64,000 nucleotides of DNA from an uncultured Eubacteriales bacterium. GTDB lineage: Bacteria > Bacillota > Clostridia > Oscillospirales > Oscillospiraceae. The translations under genes and the position numbers were made by a program. Positions within the stretch are counted from its first letter, which is position 1. The number at the start of each line of letters is the position of its first letter. The stretch is from the NCBI GenBank assembly GCA_949296115.1, contig CASFNR010000018.1, forward strand, positions 1 to 64,000, read 5' to 3'. Positions 25,579 through 34,229 of this stretch are shown here, piece by piece. Under the pieces are notes generated by a model. The model saw nothing but the letters and a program-made list of their open reading frames with translations, did not search any database and was not told the origin of the DNA.

Positions 25579-27033
25579 TTACAGATATTGAACAAACTCG
25601 TTCTGGTAGCGCTTAAAGACCGCAATTCCCAGCAGAAGCACGACTCCCGCAGATACCATGCACCACAGATAGCTCATGGGCTCCGGAGAAACACCGTCCA
25701 GCACACAGGTTCTGACAAAGGTGATGTACTGATACATTGGGTTCATCCGGAACAAGGGCAGCAGATTGGGCGGGATAATGGTCTCCGGATAGAAAATTGG
25801 GGTCATGTACATCCAGAGCATGCTTGCGATTCCCCATAGGAACTGCACATCCTGGAAGAAGGTCATGGCTGTCGTCAGGAGAAGCCCCATGCCCATCACA
25901 AATCCCAGCAGGCACAAAATCGCAAACACAACCAGAATCAGGGAGGGTCGGAAAGCGGTTCTCGTGATGATCATAACCAGCAGCAGCGGCACCATGGACA
26001 GCAGCAGGTTCACCATGGATGACAGAATCCGGGAAACTGGGAACACATACTTGGGGATGTAGACTTTCTTAATGAGAGACGCATTGCTGGTAATGGACAT
26101 CATGCCCATGCTGACCGCCTCATTGAAAAAGTTAAAAAACACAATGCCGCACAGCAGATACACCGGGAAATTGTCGATGTCACTCTTGAAAATCGTGGAG
26201 AAAATGACATACTGCACCGCCATAGTCAGAAGCGGATTCAGGATGCTCCACGCCATTCCCAGGGCGGACCGCTTGTATTTGATTTTGAAATCCCGCATGA
26301 TCAGCTGTCGAAGCAGGAACTCATAACGGGTCAGCAGCATATAAACAGACAGCAGCGGATTCGGGCGGCCCTTGCGGGACATCCCCAGCCAATACAGGCA
26401 CAGCAGTACAAATGCTGCGAAAATTCCGCCCACAATCAGCCAGTAAGTCTTGTAGAAGGACAGGGGCTCAATCCCATTGAGCTTCACGCACAGCTTGGCC
26501 ATTCCCCGCGCTTCATTGACCATGTACAGGTCTTCCTCCGGGATTTCCTGCTCCAGGTCAAATCGGCCGGAGCTGATCATATTTCCAGCATAGATGGTCA
26601 GAGCGTTTCCTTCTGTGGCATCGGGAGAGCTGACAGTCAGAACAACCGTCTGATCCCGGAGTCCCTCCAAGGGCTCGTCCAGTGTTATGACCGTATACTG
26701 ATCTCCCCGGATCTGGGATACGTCCAGCGTCTTGCTGGTCAGCTCATTCTGATTCTCATCCTCCAGCCGGATCACCAGCGTCCCGGTATTTTCCCGGTTA
26801 TATGTGCCAAACATCAAGGAAATACTCTGCAGCCGGCTCACCGGTACCTCAAGCCGTTGGTAGACGGTTTTCCCCGCAACGATCTCCCCCACCGTTGCGG
26901 AGGGAGAAAAGGCGTCGCTGGAGATGGAAGAATAGTGAAACTGGTCGCCGGCCACCAGGTAAATGACAATGACAAACACCCAGTATCCCACGGCCATCCG
27001 CTTCAAAATCGAAGTTGCTTTTTTCAGGTCCAT
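25579..27033 (-). CDS. Polysaccharide ABC exporter permease with extra extracytoplasmic domain
   Basis: The C-terminal about 255 residues (about 230-484) are a TagG/Wzm-type ABC-2 permease: RDFKIKYKRSALGMAWSILNPL is the family start, followed by six hydrophobic segments and a conserved SPEPMSYLW loop. Unusually, the first about 220 residues add a membrane helix (13-31), a beta-rich extracytoplasmic region of about 165 residues, and a second helix (about 197-215). AAAGGAG precedes the ATG. It pairs with the adjacent ATPase to export the undecaprenyl-linked glycan. The added domain may contact the polymer outside; this is inferred. Confidence 0.9.
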   Translation of the reverse strand: MDLKKATSILKRMAVGYWVFVIVIYLVAGDQFHYSSISSDAFSPSATVGEIVAGKTVYQRLEVPVSRLQSISLMFGTYNRENTGTLVIRLEDENQNELTSKTLDVSQIRGDQYTVITLDEPLEGLRDQTVVLTVSSPDATEGNALTIYAGNMISSGRFDLEQEIPEEDLYMVNEARGMAKLCVKLNGIEPLSFYKTYWLIVGGIFAAFVLLCLYWLGMSRKGRPNPLLSVYMLLTRYEFLLRQLIMRDFKIKYKRSALGMAWSILNPLLTMAVQYVIFSTIFKSDIDNFPVYLLCGIVFFNFFNEAVSMGMMSITSNASLIKKVYIPKYVFPVSRILSSMVNLLLSMVPLLLVMIITRTAFRPSLILVVFAILCLLGFVMGMGLLLTTAMTFFQDVQFLWGIASMLWMYMTPIFYPETIIPPNLLPLFRMNPMYQYITFVRTCVLDGVSPEPMSYLWCMVSAGVVLLLGIAVFKRYQNEFVQYL

Positions 27034-27214
27034 TCAGGTAATTACTCCTTTCCGCGCCACAGACCCGGGCATTCCCGTGCCCCGGAAACAACGCTTTGCA
27101 GGCGGGACACCTGCCCCGCCCGTTCAACCTGCCCGGCGAACCGGGGCGGAAGTCCGGCCAATGTTCCAAGCCGTGTTTCTCCGCCCGTTTACTGCCGTCT
27201 GCCGCCGGAACGCC

Positions 27215-27829
27215 TTATCCGTGGAAAGAGAAGGTGTCCCGGATTCCTTTCCACAGCTGGTCCTTCTGGCTCAGATTCAGCGCGGTGCCGTCCTCCAATG
27301 TATACCCTGCGGCCGAAGCGGAGCCGGGATAAGTTCCGGTTACCTGGGGCCAGGAAATGCCGATTTCCGGATCGTTCCATGCCAGGCCGCCTTCGTCATT
27401 GGGGTGATAGAAGTCGTCGCATTTGTAGCAGAACTCCGCAGTATCGGAAAGTACCAGGAATCCGTGGGCAAATCCCCGGGGAATGAGGAACTGCTTCTTA
27501 TTCTCCTCCGTCAGCACAATGCCATACCACTTTCCATAGGTGGCGCTGTCAGAGCGCAGGTCCACGGCCACATCGAAAACAGCCCCTTTGATCACCCGAA
27601 CCAGCTTGGTCTGAGGATACTGCTTCTGAAAATGCAGTCCCCGCAGGACGCCCTTGGCGCTCATGGACTGGTTGTCCTGGACAAAGACCATGTTCAGGCC
27701 GGCTTCCTCCATGTCCCGCTGGCTGTAGGTCTCCATAAAATAGCCCCGGTTGTCGCCATGCACGGCAGGGGTAATGACGCACAGTCCCTCAATGCCGGCA
27801 ACATTTTTTTCTACTGAAATCTGTCCCAT
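27215..27829 (-). CDS. rfbC: dTDP-4-dehydrorhamnose 3,5-epimerase
   Basis: RfbC epimerises dTDP-4-keto-6-deoxyglucose at C3 and C5 on the way to dTDP-L-rhamnose. This 204-residue cupin shows GVLRGLHFQ (catalytic His), KLVRVIKGAVFDVAVDLR and FLIPRGFAHGFLVLSD, all standard. It is the last of four rhamnose genes (A-B-D-C), 17 bases after rfbD, and 181 bases before the ABC permease. The gap (27034-27214) is G+C-rich with weak hairpins and no promoter I trust. Confidence 0.96.
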   Translation of the reverse strand: MGQISVEKNVAGIEGLCVITPAVHGDNRGYFMETYSQRDMEEAGLNMVFVQDNQSMSAKGVLRGLHFQKQYPQTKLVRVIKGAVFDVAVDLRSDSATYGKWYGIVLTEENKKQFLIPRGFAHGFLVLSDTAEFCYKCDDFYHPNDEGGLAWNDPEIGISWPQVTGTYPGSASAAGYTLEDGTALNLSQKDQLWKGIRDTFSFHG

Positions 27830-27846
27830 TTCCGTTTTCCTTTCTG

Positions 27847-28761
27847 TTACAGCTGTGCTTCCTTCAGATAGCGGCCCAGTGCATCCTGCCAGGTGGGCAG
27901 TAGGTTAAAGCCAGCCTCGGTCAGTTTGCTCTTGTCCAGGCGGCTGTTAAACGGTCTCGCCGCTTTGCTCAGGCCATACTCCTGGGTCGAAACCGGAATC
28001 ACCTTGGTTGTCATTCCCGCCTGGCGGAAAATTTCACAGGCGAAGTCATACCAGCTGATATACCCGCCCTCGTTGGTAGCGTGATAATAGCCGTACTTCT
28101 CCGTCTCAATCATATCCACCAAAAGATGGGCCAGATCCAGGGTATAGGTCGGTGTGCCGATCTGATCACACACAACCCGGACGGAATCGTGGGTTTTCCC
28201 CAGATTGATCATGGTTTTGATGAAATTCTTGCCGTTCAGGCCAAAAACCCATGCAATCCGCACAATAAAGTATTTTTCCAGGGTATTGGCCACAGCCAGC
28301 TCCCCCTCCAGCTTCGTCTGCCCGTAGACATTCAGCGGCCGGTAATCCTTGCAGTCCGGCAGCCAAGGCTGGGTTCCCTGTCCATCAAAAACGTAGTCGG
28401 TAGACAGATACACCATCTTGCAGTCCAGCCTTTTGCAGACATCCGCAATGTTCTGGGTGCCCTTGGCGTTAATCAGCCGCACCTTGTCCACCTTGTCCGC
28501 ATCCTCCGCCAAATCTACGGCGGTCCAGGCGGCGCAATGAACCACCACATCCGGGTGAATCTGGTCAATGACCGTGTTCACAGCCTCCGTGTCCGTAATG
28601 TCCATGGACACATACGGCATCCGGGTAACGGCAGAGCCATCCGCAATTCCGCTGTAGCTTTGGGCGAGATCGCTTCCGACTCCCTCATACCCTCTGGCGT
28701 ACAGCTCGTTCATTACATCGTGGCCCAGCTGGCCACCCACACCGGTAACAAATACTTTCAT
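27847..28761 (-). CDS. rfbD: dTDP-4-dehydrorhamnose reductase
   Basis: RfbD makes the last, NAD(P)H-dependent step to dTDP-L-rhamnose. The 304-residue protein has the Rossmann motif MKVFVTGVGGQLG, STDYVFDG and the YGQTKLEGE catalytic Tyr-x-x-x-Lys. I place the start at the ATG at 28761, preceded by GAGGTG and 11 bases past the rfbB stop; the frame extends to 28860 but inside rfbB. Confidence 0.95.
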   Translation of the reverse strand: MKVFVTGVGGQLGHDVMNELYARGYEGVGSDLAQSYSGIADGSAVTRMPYVSMDITDTEAVNTVIDQIHPDVVVHCAAWTAVDLAEDADKVDKVRLINAKGTQNIADVCKRLDCKMVYLSTDYVFDGQGTQPWLPDCKDYRPLNVYGQTKLEGELAVANTLEKYFIVRIAWVFGLNGKNFIKTMINLGKTHDSVRVVCDQIGTPTYTLDLAHLLVDMIETEKYGYYHATNEGGYISWYDFACEIFRQAGMTTKVIPVSTQEYGLSKAARPFNSRLDKSKLTEAGFNLLPTWQDALGRYLKEAQL

Positions 28762-28772
28762 GAGAAAGCACC

Positions 28773-29792
28773 TCAGCGATTGCCATACATTTTTTCGTAA
28801 TACTTCTGATATTCGCCGGAAATGATGGTTTCCCACCAGTCCCGATTGTCCAGATACCATTGAATGGTCTTCTGAATTCCGTCAGCAAACTTCGTCTCCG
28901 GCAGCCAGCCCAGTTCATTGTGAATCTTGGTCGGGTCAATGGCATAGCGCATATCGTGGCCCTTCCGGTCGGTGACATGGGTAATCAGGCTCTCCGGTTT
29001 GCCCAGGGCCTTGCAGATCATCTTCACGATGTCAATGTTGCGCATCTCGTTATGCCCGCCGATGTTGTAAACCTCGCCTACCCGGCCCTTGTGGATAATC
29101 AGGTCAATGGCCTTGCAATGGTCCTCCACATACAGCCAGTCCCGCACGTTCAGTCCCTCGCCGTACACCGGCAGGGGCTTGTCGTTCAGGGCGTTGGCAA
29201 TCATCAGGGGGATCAGTTTCTCCGGGAAATGATAGGGGCCATAGTTGTTGGAGCACCGGGAAATGGTCACAGGCAGGCCGTAAGTGCGGTGGTAGGCCAG
29301 CACCAGCAGGTCCGCAGATGCCTTGGACGCAGAATAGGGAGAGCTGGTGTGAATCGGCGTCTCCTCTGTAAAGAACAGATCCGGCCGGTCCAGGGGCAGG
29401 TCGCCGTAGACTTCGTCGGTAGAAACCTGGTGATAGCGGGTAATGCCATACTTTCGGCAAGCATCCATCAGGACCTGGGTGCCCAAGATATTGGTCTGCA
29501 GGAATACTTCAGGATTTTCAATGGAGCGGTCAACGTGGCTCTCAGCGGCAAAGTTCACAACCACATCGGGATGTTCTTCCTCAAACAGGCGGTAAACGCC
29601 TTCCCGGTCGCAGATGTCCAGCTTGACAAACCGGAACTGAGGATTGTCCATCACCGGCGCCAGCGTACTTAAATTACCTGCATAAGTCAGTTTATCCAGG
29701 CAAATAACTCGGTATTCCGGATATTTTTTCAGCATATGGAACACAAAATTGCTTCCAATGAATCCGGCGCCGCCGGTAACAATAATCGTCAT
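28773..29792 (-). CDS. rfbB: dTDP-glucose 4,6-dehydratase
   Basis: RfbB converts dTDP-glucose to dTDP-4-keto-6-deoxyglucose. The 339-residue protein has GGAGFIGSNFV for NAD, STDEVYGDL, and YSASKASADLLV with the catalytic Tyr and Lys, followed by SRCSNNYGPYHFPEKLIP. The length is normal. It lies 23 bases after rfbA. Confidence 0.97.
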   Translation of the reverse strand: MTIIVTGGAGFIGSNFVFHMLKKYPEYRVICLDKLTYAGNLSTLAPVMDNPQFRFVKLDICDREGVYRLFEEEHPDVVVNFAAESHVDRSIENPEVFLQTNILGTQVLMDACRKYGITRYHQVSTDEVYGDLPLDRPDLFFTEETPIHTSSPYSASKASADLLVLAYHRTYGLPVTISRCSNNYGPYHFPEKLIPLMIANALNDKPLPVYGEGLNVRDWLYVEDHCKAIDLIIHKGRVGEVYNIGGHNEMRNIDIVKMICKALGKPESLITHVTDRKGHDMRYAIDPTKIHNELGWLPETKFADGIQKTIQWYLDNRDWWETIISGEYQKYYEKMYGNR

Positions 29793-29815
29793 CGTGAATT
29801 CCTCTCTTCTGAATA

Positions 29816-30712
29816 TTATTTCAAAGTATCAATATATTTTCCGTCCAGGACGTCCTTCAGATACTGGCCGTACTGGTTCTTTTTCAAAACCTCGTATACC
29901 CGCAGCACATCGTCTCTGGTGATCCAGCCATTCAGGTAGGCAATTTCTTCCAGGCATGCAATTTTCCGATGCTGATGCTGCTCCATGGTCTTGACAAAAT
30001 TGGTAGCGTCCACCAAACTTTCATGGGTGCCGGTGTCCAGCCAGGTAAAGCCCTGCCCCAGCAGCTCAACGTTCAGTTCGCCCTGCTCCAGATAGATCCG
30101 GTTCAGATCCGTGATCTCCAGCTCACCCCGGGCAGAAGGCTTCAGATTCTTCGCATACTCCACCACCCGGTTGTCGTAGAAGTACAATCCGGTGACGCAG
30201 TAGTTGCTCTTGGGTTTGGCAGGCTTTTCTTCAATGGAAATCGCATGGCCGTGGGCGTCAAACTCCACAATGCCAAAGCGCTCCGGATCGTCCACATAGT
30301 AACCGAACACGGTAGCGCCTTTTCCGGTTTCCGCATTCTCCACTGCGGCACGCAGGCGCTTGTTCAGACCATGACCGGAGAAAATATTATCTCCCAGAAC
30401 CATGGCGACAGTATCCGCACCGATGAAATCCGCACCGATGATGAACGCCTGGGCCAAACCATCCGGGGACGGCTGAACCGCATAGCTCAAGGACACGCCG
30501 AACTGGCTGCCATCTCCCAGAAGATCCCGGAACCGAGGGGTGTCCTGAGGGGTGGAAATGATCAGGATTTCCCGGATTCCCGCACTCATCAGCACGGACA
30601 TGGGATAATAGATCATTGGCTTATCATAGATCGGAAGGAGCTGCTTGGACGTTACCTTGGTAAGGGGATACAGTCTTGTGCCGGAACCGCCGGCAAGAAT
30701 AATTCCTTTCAT
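29816..30712 (-). CDS. rfbA: Glucose-1-phosphate thymidylyltransferase
   Basis: RfbA forms dTDP-glucose from dTTP and glucose 1-phosphate. The 298-residue protein has the nucleotide loop [16 protein letters not shown], then [28 protein letters not shown] and [20 protein letters not shown], all characteristic. It opens the rhamnose cassette, 19 bases after the GT2 gene in the same operon. Confidence 0.97.
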   Translation of the reverse strand: MKGIILAGGSGTRLYPLTKVTSKQLLPIYDKPMIYYPMSVLMSAGIREILIISTPQDTPRFRDLLGDGSQFGVSLSYAVQPSPDGLAQAFIIGADFIGADTVAMVLGDNIFSGHGLNKRLRAAVENAETGKGATVFGYYVDDPERFGIVEFDAHGHAISIEEKPAKPKSNYCVTGLYFYDNRVVEYAKNLKPSARGELEITDLNRIYLEQGELNVELLGQGFTWLDTGTHESLVDATNFVKTMEQHQHRKIACLEEIAYLNGWITRDDVLRVYEVLKKNQYGQYLKDVLDGKYIDTLK

Positions 30713-30731
30713 GTTGCCCTCCTATGTATTG

Positions 30732-31622
30732 TCATTCTGGTATCGCATATTCATTCTGGGGGATGGGTCCGGACCTCTTTTTCAGGAAGTCCCGGAACCC
30801 CATCAGGATAAACCGCAATCTCTGCCCCCGGTGATCCAACAGGAGCACATGCAGCGGCGATCGAATCAGAATCATGGCCGCAAACCGCAGCCGATATTTC
30901 GCAGGCGTGTACTCCTGCCCGGCCAGATAGAGGCAGTCCCGGATCTGGTAGTATTCCCGGAAGGGCGCCCCGACCCGAAGGCGCAGCGGACCAAATCTCT
31001 TTTCTCCTCTGCCCACCCGGTGCTGCAATACAACCGCATCCGTCATGCAGCAGGTTTTCCCACTCTGAACGATTCTCCAGCACAAATCCCAATCCGCCAT
31101 GTCCAGGAACAGCCGTTCATTCCAGAAGCCGATTTCCCGCAGGCAGCCATATGTGGTAAGCATGGAAGAAGTGATGATGCTGGACACGGCGTACACATGC
31201 TCCGACAACGGACGCTTCATTCTGGGCATTTCCGTCTGACCGCTGCTGGAATTGAAATAAACCGGGCCCAGACAGCCCATGGGTTCTCCCCGTTCTGTCA
31301 GATTCTCAAACTGTGCAATCAATCCCTCAACGTGATTTGGTCCGATCCGGGAGTCCTGGTCGAAAAACAGGACATAATCTGACTCCTGCCAGGGAATGTC
31401 CCGGCTCTTCAGCACCCGGTTAAATGCGCTGGAAAGGCCCAGATTTCCGCCCATCCACAGATATTCCACGTTTTTTTCCATCTGGAGCTGTGCAAACGCC
31501 GGGGCGCTGCTCGTCTCGCTATTGTCACACAGATACAGCCGATCCACCTGTCCGGCAACAGAAGCTGCGTTGTTCAAAACAGCCTCATCCGGTTGATAAA
31601 CCGTCATCAATGCATACTTCAT
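30732..31622 (-). CDS. GT2 glycosyltransferase, rhamnosyltransferase-like
   Basis: This 296-residue GT-A enzyme belongs to family GT2. It has the short N-terminal strand MKYALMTVYQPDE, LCDNSE at the donor site, GGNLGLSSAFNRVL, and the metal-binding FFDQDSR. Its form is like RgpB/WbbL-type rhamnosyltransferases. It lies just before the dTDP-rhamnose genes, which supports rhamnose as donor, though this is inferred. Confidence 0.85.
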   Translation of the reverse strand: MKYALMTVYQPDEAVLNNAASVAGQVDRLYLCDNSETSSAPAFAQLQMEKNVEYLWMGGNLGLSSAFNRVLKSRDIPWQESDYVLFFDQDSRIGPNHVEGLIAQFENLTERGEPMGCLGPVYFNSSSGQTEMPRMKRPLSEHVYAVSSIITSSMLTTYGCLREIGFWNERLFLDMADWDLCWRIVQSGKTCCMTDAVVLQHRVGRGEKRFGPLRLRVGAPFREYYQIRDCLYLAGQEYTPAKYRLRFAAMILIRSPLHVLLLDHRGQRLRFILMGFRDFLKKRSGPIPQNEYAIPE

Positions 31623-31683
31623 AGTTTGGTCCTCTCATTCGCACCGGGCAGATGCGTTGTCCGTCCCGGCCCACCGAAAAGCC

Positions 31684-32820
31684 CTAGCCTCCGGCGATTG
31701 TCTGGGGCACTACCGGTGCCATTACATAGATTCCGCCATCCAGTTCGCTGACATACCAGACAAACAGCACTGCGAACAGGAGCAGCATCATCGCTGTACG
31801 GAACCATTTTTGATCGTAAGCCCACATGGTTCTCCGGTACAGCCCGGGAGATGCCTTCTGAATCAACTCTGTGACCGGATTCTGCTTCTGCTCAAACAGT
31901 CCGCAGAACAGCATTGCGCTCATCGCCGCCAGAGCGACCCGGAAGTACAGCACAATCCGAAGCCAATTGTAGAACGCAAAGCAAACCGGCTGAATCGTTG
32001 CGCCAATCAGAATCATCAGGAAGGGCAGCCGGACCCGGTCCTCCTCCAGCCTCTCATGGAACACCCAGTAAGAAAGCAGGACAACCACCCACAGCAATGC
32101 CAAAAGGGTATATCCACCGATGGAAAGCCTGGGAAATGCGGCATACTGCGGATAAATCAGTGCGATTCCCAGATCAATGATCTGATTTCCGAACAGTCCC
32201 AAAATCAGCGCAATTCCAGCGCAGACCATCAGCAGCCATTTGTTGATGGGGATGCGGTAGATCAGGTACAGTCCCAGGAATACCACTGCCGTCTTATGAA
32301 ACGCCATGGCAGCCAGCACAGTCAGCAGGAAGGGCACCGGCCGGCGCTGGCGGATATAGGAGTAGCCCATGGCCAGGATTCCCATGGCAATCAGCTGACG
32401 CCAGTAGATCAGCCCATGCATAAACATGCCCAGCGCAACAAACGCGGCAAGTCCCACCATAGGATTATCCGTCTCTTTTTCGTACATTCTGGCAAACGGC
32501 AGCACGATCAGCACGCCAACCACCAGCAGCAGAACCCGGTCACTGTCAAAGAACCGTTCCACCAGCCAGCAAAGCAGGACGAAGCCGATCTCAAACTTAT
32601 GCCCCAGCATCTCAACAAACGTCAGGTTTGGGATAATTGCATACTGCCGCATATACTCGGCGATGTCCACGCTCACGGAATAATCCTGCACCGTGAAGAT
32701 CACAATCAGGAATCCCGCAAAGCCATAGTAGATCAGTCTGCGCCGCTCTGGGGATTCCGTGTGAAAGTACCCTACAGCAAACAGCAGCATGACCAGGTAA
32801 ATCCAATAAAATCCATTCAT
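31684..32820 (-). CDS. EpsG-like polysaccharide polymerase
   Basis: The 378-residue protein has ten or more hydrophobic segments, and a conserved GLIYWRQLIAMGIL and MAFHKTAVV pair near the middle that fits the EpsG/Wzy-type family, which joins repeat units at the outer face of the membrane. GAGGAAACAG precedes the ATG at 32820. A terminator lies directly upstream, between it and the preceding GT2 gene. With an ABC exporter in the same operon, a Wzy-type polymerase is less expected. Confidence 0.78.
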   Translation of the reverse strand: MNGFYWIYLVMLLFAVGYFHTESPERRRLIYYGFAGFLIVIFTVQDYSVSVDIAEYMRQYAIIPNLTFVEMLGHKFEIGFVLLCWLVERFFDSDRVLLLVVGVLIVLPFARMYEKETDNPMVGLAAFVALGMFMHGLIYWRQLIAMGILAMGYSYIRQRRPVPFLLTVLAAMAFHKTAVVFLGLYLIYRIPINKWLLMVCAGIALILGLFGNQIIDLGIALIYPQYAAFPRLSIGGYTLLALLWVVVLLSYWVFHERLEEDRVRLPFLMILIGATIQPVCFAFYNWLRIVLYFRVALAAMSAMLFCGLFEQKQNPVTELIQKASPGLYRRTMWAYDQKWFRTAMMLLLFAVLFVWYVSELDGGIYVMAPVVPQTIAGG

Positions 32821-32840
32821 ACTGTTTCCTCACAAAAAAC

Positions 32841-32865
32841 TGCGCCTGGAATTTCTCCAGGCGCA
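32841..32865 (-). terminator. Intrinsic terminator inside the polysaccharide operon
   Basis: TGCGCCTGGA and TCCAGGCGCA form a perfect 10-bp stem with a 5-base loop, followed on the minus strand by six T. It sits between the first GT2 gene and the EpsG-like gene, and its tail is immediately before the ribosome binding site of the latter, so it may partly block readthrough. Confidence 0.8.
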
Positions 32866-32890
32866 TAAAAGCAAATCAAGACACGACCGA

Positions 32891-33706
32891 CTACCGGAGA
32901 ATCCATCTATATGCTTTTTTTCGCATAGGGAGTGGAAGCAGGCACACGACCGTCAATCCGGTGACAACCAACAAGAAACTCCAGAAAGTATACAGCCCTT
33001 TCCGGTAAAATCCCCAGCGAAGCCGAACCGCAAGCTTCAGGTAGTTCCATCCTCCCCTGCGGCCATACAAACCGCCGTCCACACGCATGCAGCACAGCGT
33101 CTGGGGGAGATTGCATCCCTTTGCTCCCGACAGGAGAATGTTCGCCCAAAGAGCATAGTCCTCGTGGAGGATATTGTTCGGATACCCGCCCAGAGCCAGA
33201 ACCACCGATTTCCGGTACATCACGGTCGGGTGATTGAAGGGGTTGCGCACCCTTGCATAGCGCAGCAAATCCTCATAGCTTTCCGGCATGTGCTTGTGAG
33301 AAACTACATTGTCCGGCGTTTCCTCAAACTCGTCGATTGCCCCGCCCACAATGGCCAGTTCCGGCTCGCTCTCAAATTTTTTCAGCTGCAATTCACAACG
33401 GTCCGGAAGTGCAATATCGTCCGAATCCATCCGCGCAATCAGTTCATTGCGGCAGACAAGCAGGCCCTCATTCAAGGCATTGCCCAAGCCCCCGTTCTCA
33501 TCCAGGCGGATAATCCGCAGCACGTCTGCATGCGCCTGATTCAGTTCAGCAATTACCGCTTCCAATCCTTCTGTCAGGGGCCCGTCGCACATCAAGACAA
33601 AATCATTGGTGGGAATTGTTTGGGAAAAAATGCTTTCCATACTCAGCCTCAGATATTCCGGTTTTTCACCGTAATAGACTGACATCAAAACGCTGTAGTT
33701 TTCCAA
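32891..33706 (-). CDS. GT2 glycosyltransferase
   Basis: The 271-residue GT-A enzyme begins YSVLMSVYYGEKPEYL and shows LDENGGLGNALNEGL and the metal-binding ARMDSDDI of GT2. Then come NPFNHPTVMYRKSVVLALGGYP and HEDYALW, seen in capsule glycosyltransferases of the WaaE/CpsO type. The C-terminal 25 residues are hydrophobic and basic, probably membrane-associated. It is the first gene of the long minus-strand operon, with a promoter about 80 bases upstream. Confidence 0.88.
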   Translation of the reverse strand: MENYSVLMSVYYGEKPEYLRLSMESIFSQTIPTNDFVLMCDGPLTEGLEAVIAELNQAHADVLRIIRLDENGGLGNALNEGLLVCRNELIARMDSDDIALPDRCELQLKKFESEPELAIVGGAIDEFEETPDNVVSHKHMPESYEDLLRYARVRNPFNHPTVMYRKSVVLALGGYPNNILHEDYALWANILLSGAKGCNLPQTLCCMRVDGGLYGRRGGWNYLKLAVRLRWGFYRKGLYTFWSFLLVVTGLTVVCLLPLPMRKKAYRWILR

Positions 33707-33785
33707 AACGCAACCTCACTGCCATGCAAAATACTTATCTGCACACTGGCACAGGGCCAGCATTGGTCTGCTTTCCAGTGTCATC

Positions 33786-33814
33786 AGTATAACACACTGT
33801 TTCATATTTTTCTA
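33786..33814 (-). promoter_or_regulatory. Candidate promoter of the rhamnose polysaccharide operon
   Basis: On the minus strand TAGAAA and TATACT are separated by 17 bases, with the TATACT box preceded by TGTGT. It lies about 80 bases upstream of the start at 33706. The surrounding 33707-34000 region is A+T-rich and holds no gene I can support. Confidence 0.55.
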
Positions 33815-33998
33815 CTGGTAATTTTAATAAATATGAATATTATGCCAGTTTTTTCCCCGTAAATTACGATATGATCGCCATGATTGGAGGAATCGACCCG
33901 GAGCAAGCCGTTCGAACCCGCCCGTTTCTTGTGAAATTGACGAACGTTTTCACACCCGGTCGGTGGAAAACTATCCGAAAGAAAGATGCGTTTCCTAT

Positions 33999-34033
33999 AA
34001 AAAAACGGAACAAGCGACGCAGCGCTTGTTCCG
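33999..34033 (-). terminator. Terminator of the tRNA-Leu gene
   Basis: CGGAACAAGCG and CGCTTGTTCCG form an 11-bp perfect stem, followed on the minus strand by seven T. It lies four bases past the tRNA CCA end. Confidence 0.85.
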
Positions 34034-34036
34034 TTT

Positions 34037-34124
34037 TGGTGGGCGAGGCGGGACTTGAACCCGCACGTCCGCAGTGAACACTAGAACCTGAATCTAGCGA
34101 GTCTACCAATTCCACCACTCGCCC
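34037..34124 (-). tRNA. tRNA-Leu (anticodon CAG)
   Basis: On the minus strand the sequence opens with GGGCGAG and closes with CTCGCCC, discriminator A and an encoded CCA, giving a 7-bp acceptor stem. The anticodon arm CTAGA-TTCAGGT-TCTAG reads CAG (Leu, codon CUG). The long variable arm and the GGTTCAAGTCC T-arm are typical of a class II tRNA-Leu. Its 3' end points towards the polysaccharide region. Confidence 0.96.
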
Positions 34125-34229
34125 ATATAGGGTGCCGTCTCTCAACGACTCGCTTATTCTAACACGGTGCAGCACATTTGTCAACTGTTTTCTTGCTGTT
34201 TTTACAAATTTTGTTTTGGGTCTCTCCCA

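Noticed and set aside
27034..27214. Riboswitch or promoter between rfbC and the ABC permease
   Set aside because: Only weak G+C-rich hairpins are visible; no known aptamer pattern or good -35/-10 pair.
33864..34184. Open frames across the tRNA-Leu gene, including one with GLEPARP
   Set aside because: Translation of a tRNA gene gives this well-known false protein; the tRNA is clear.
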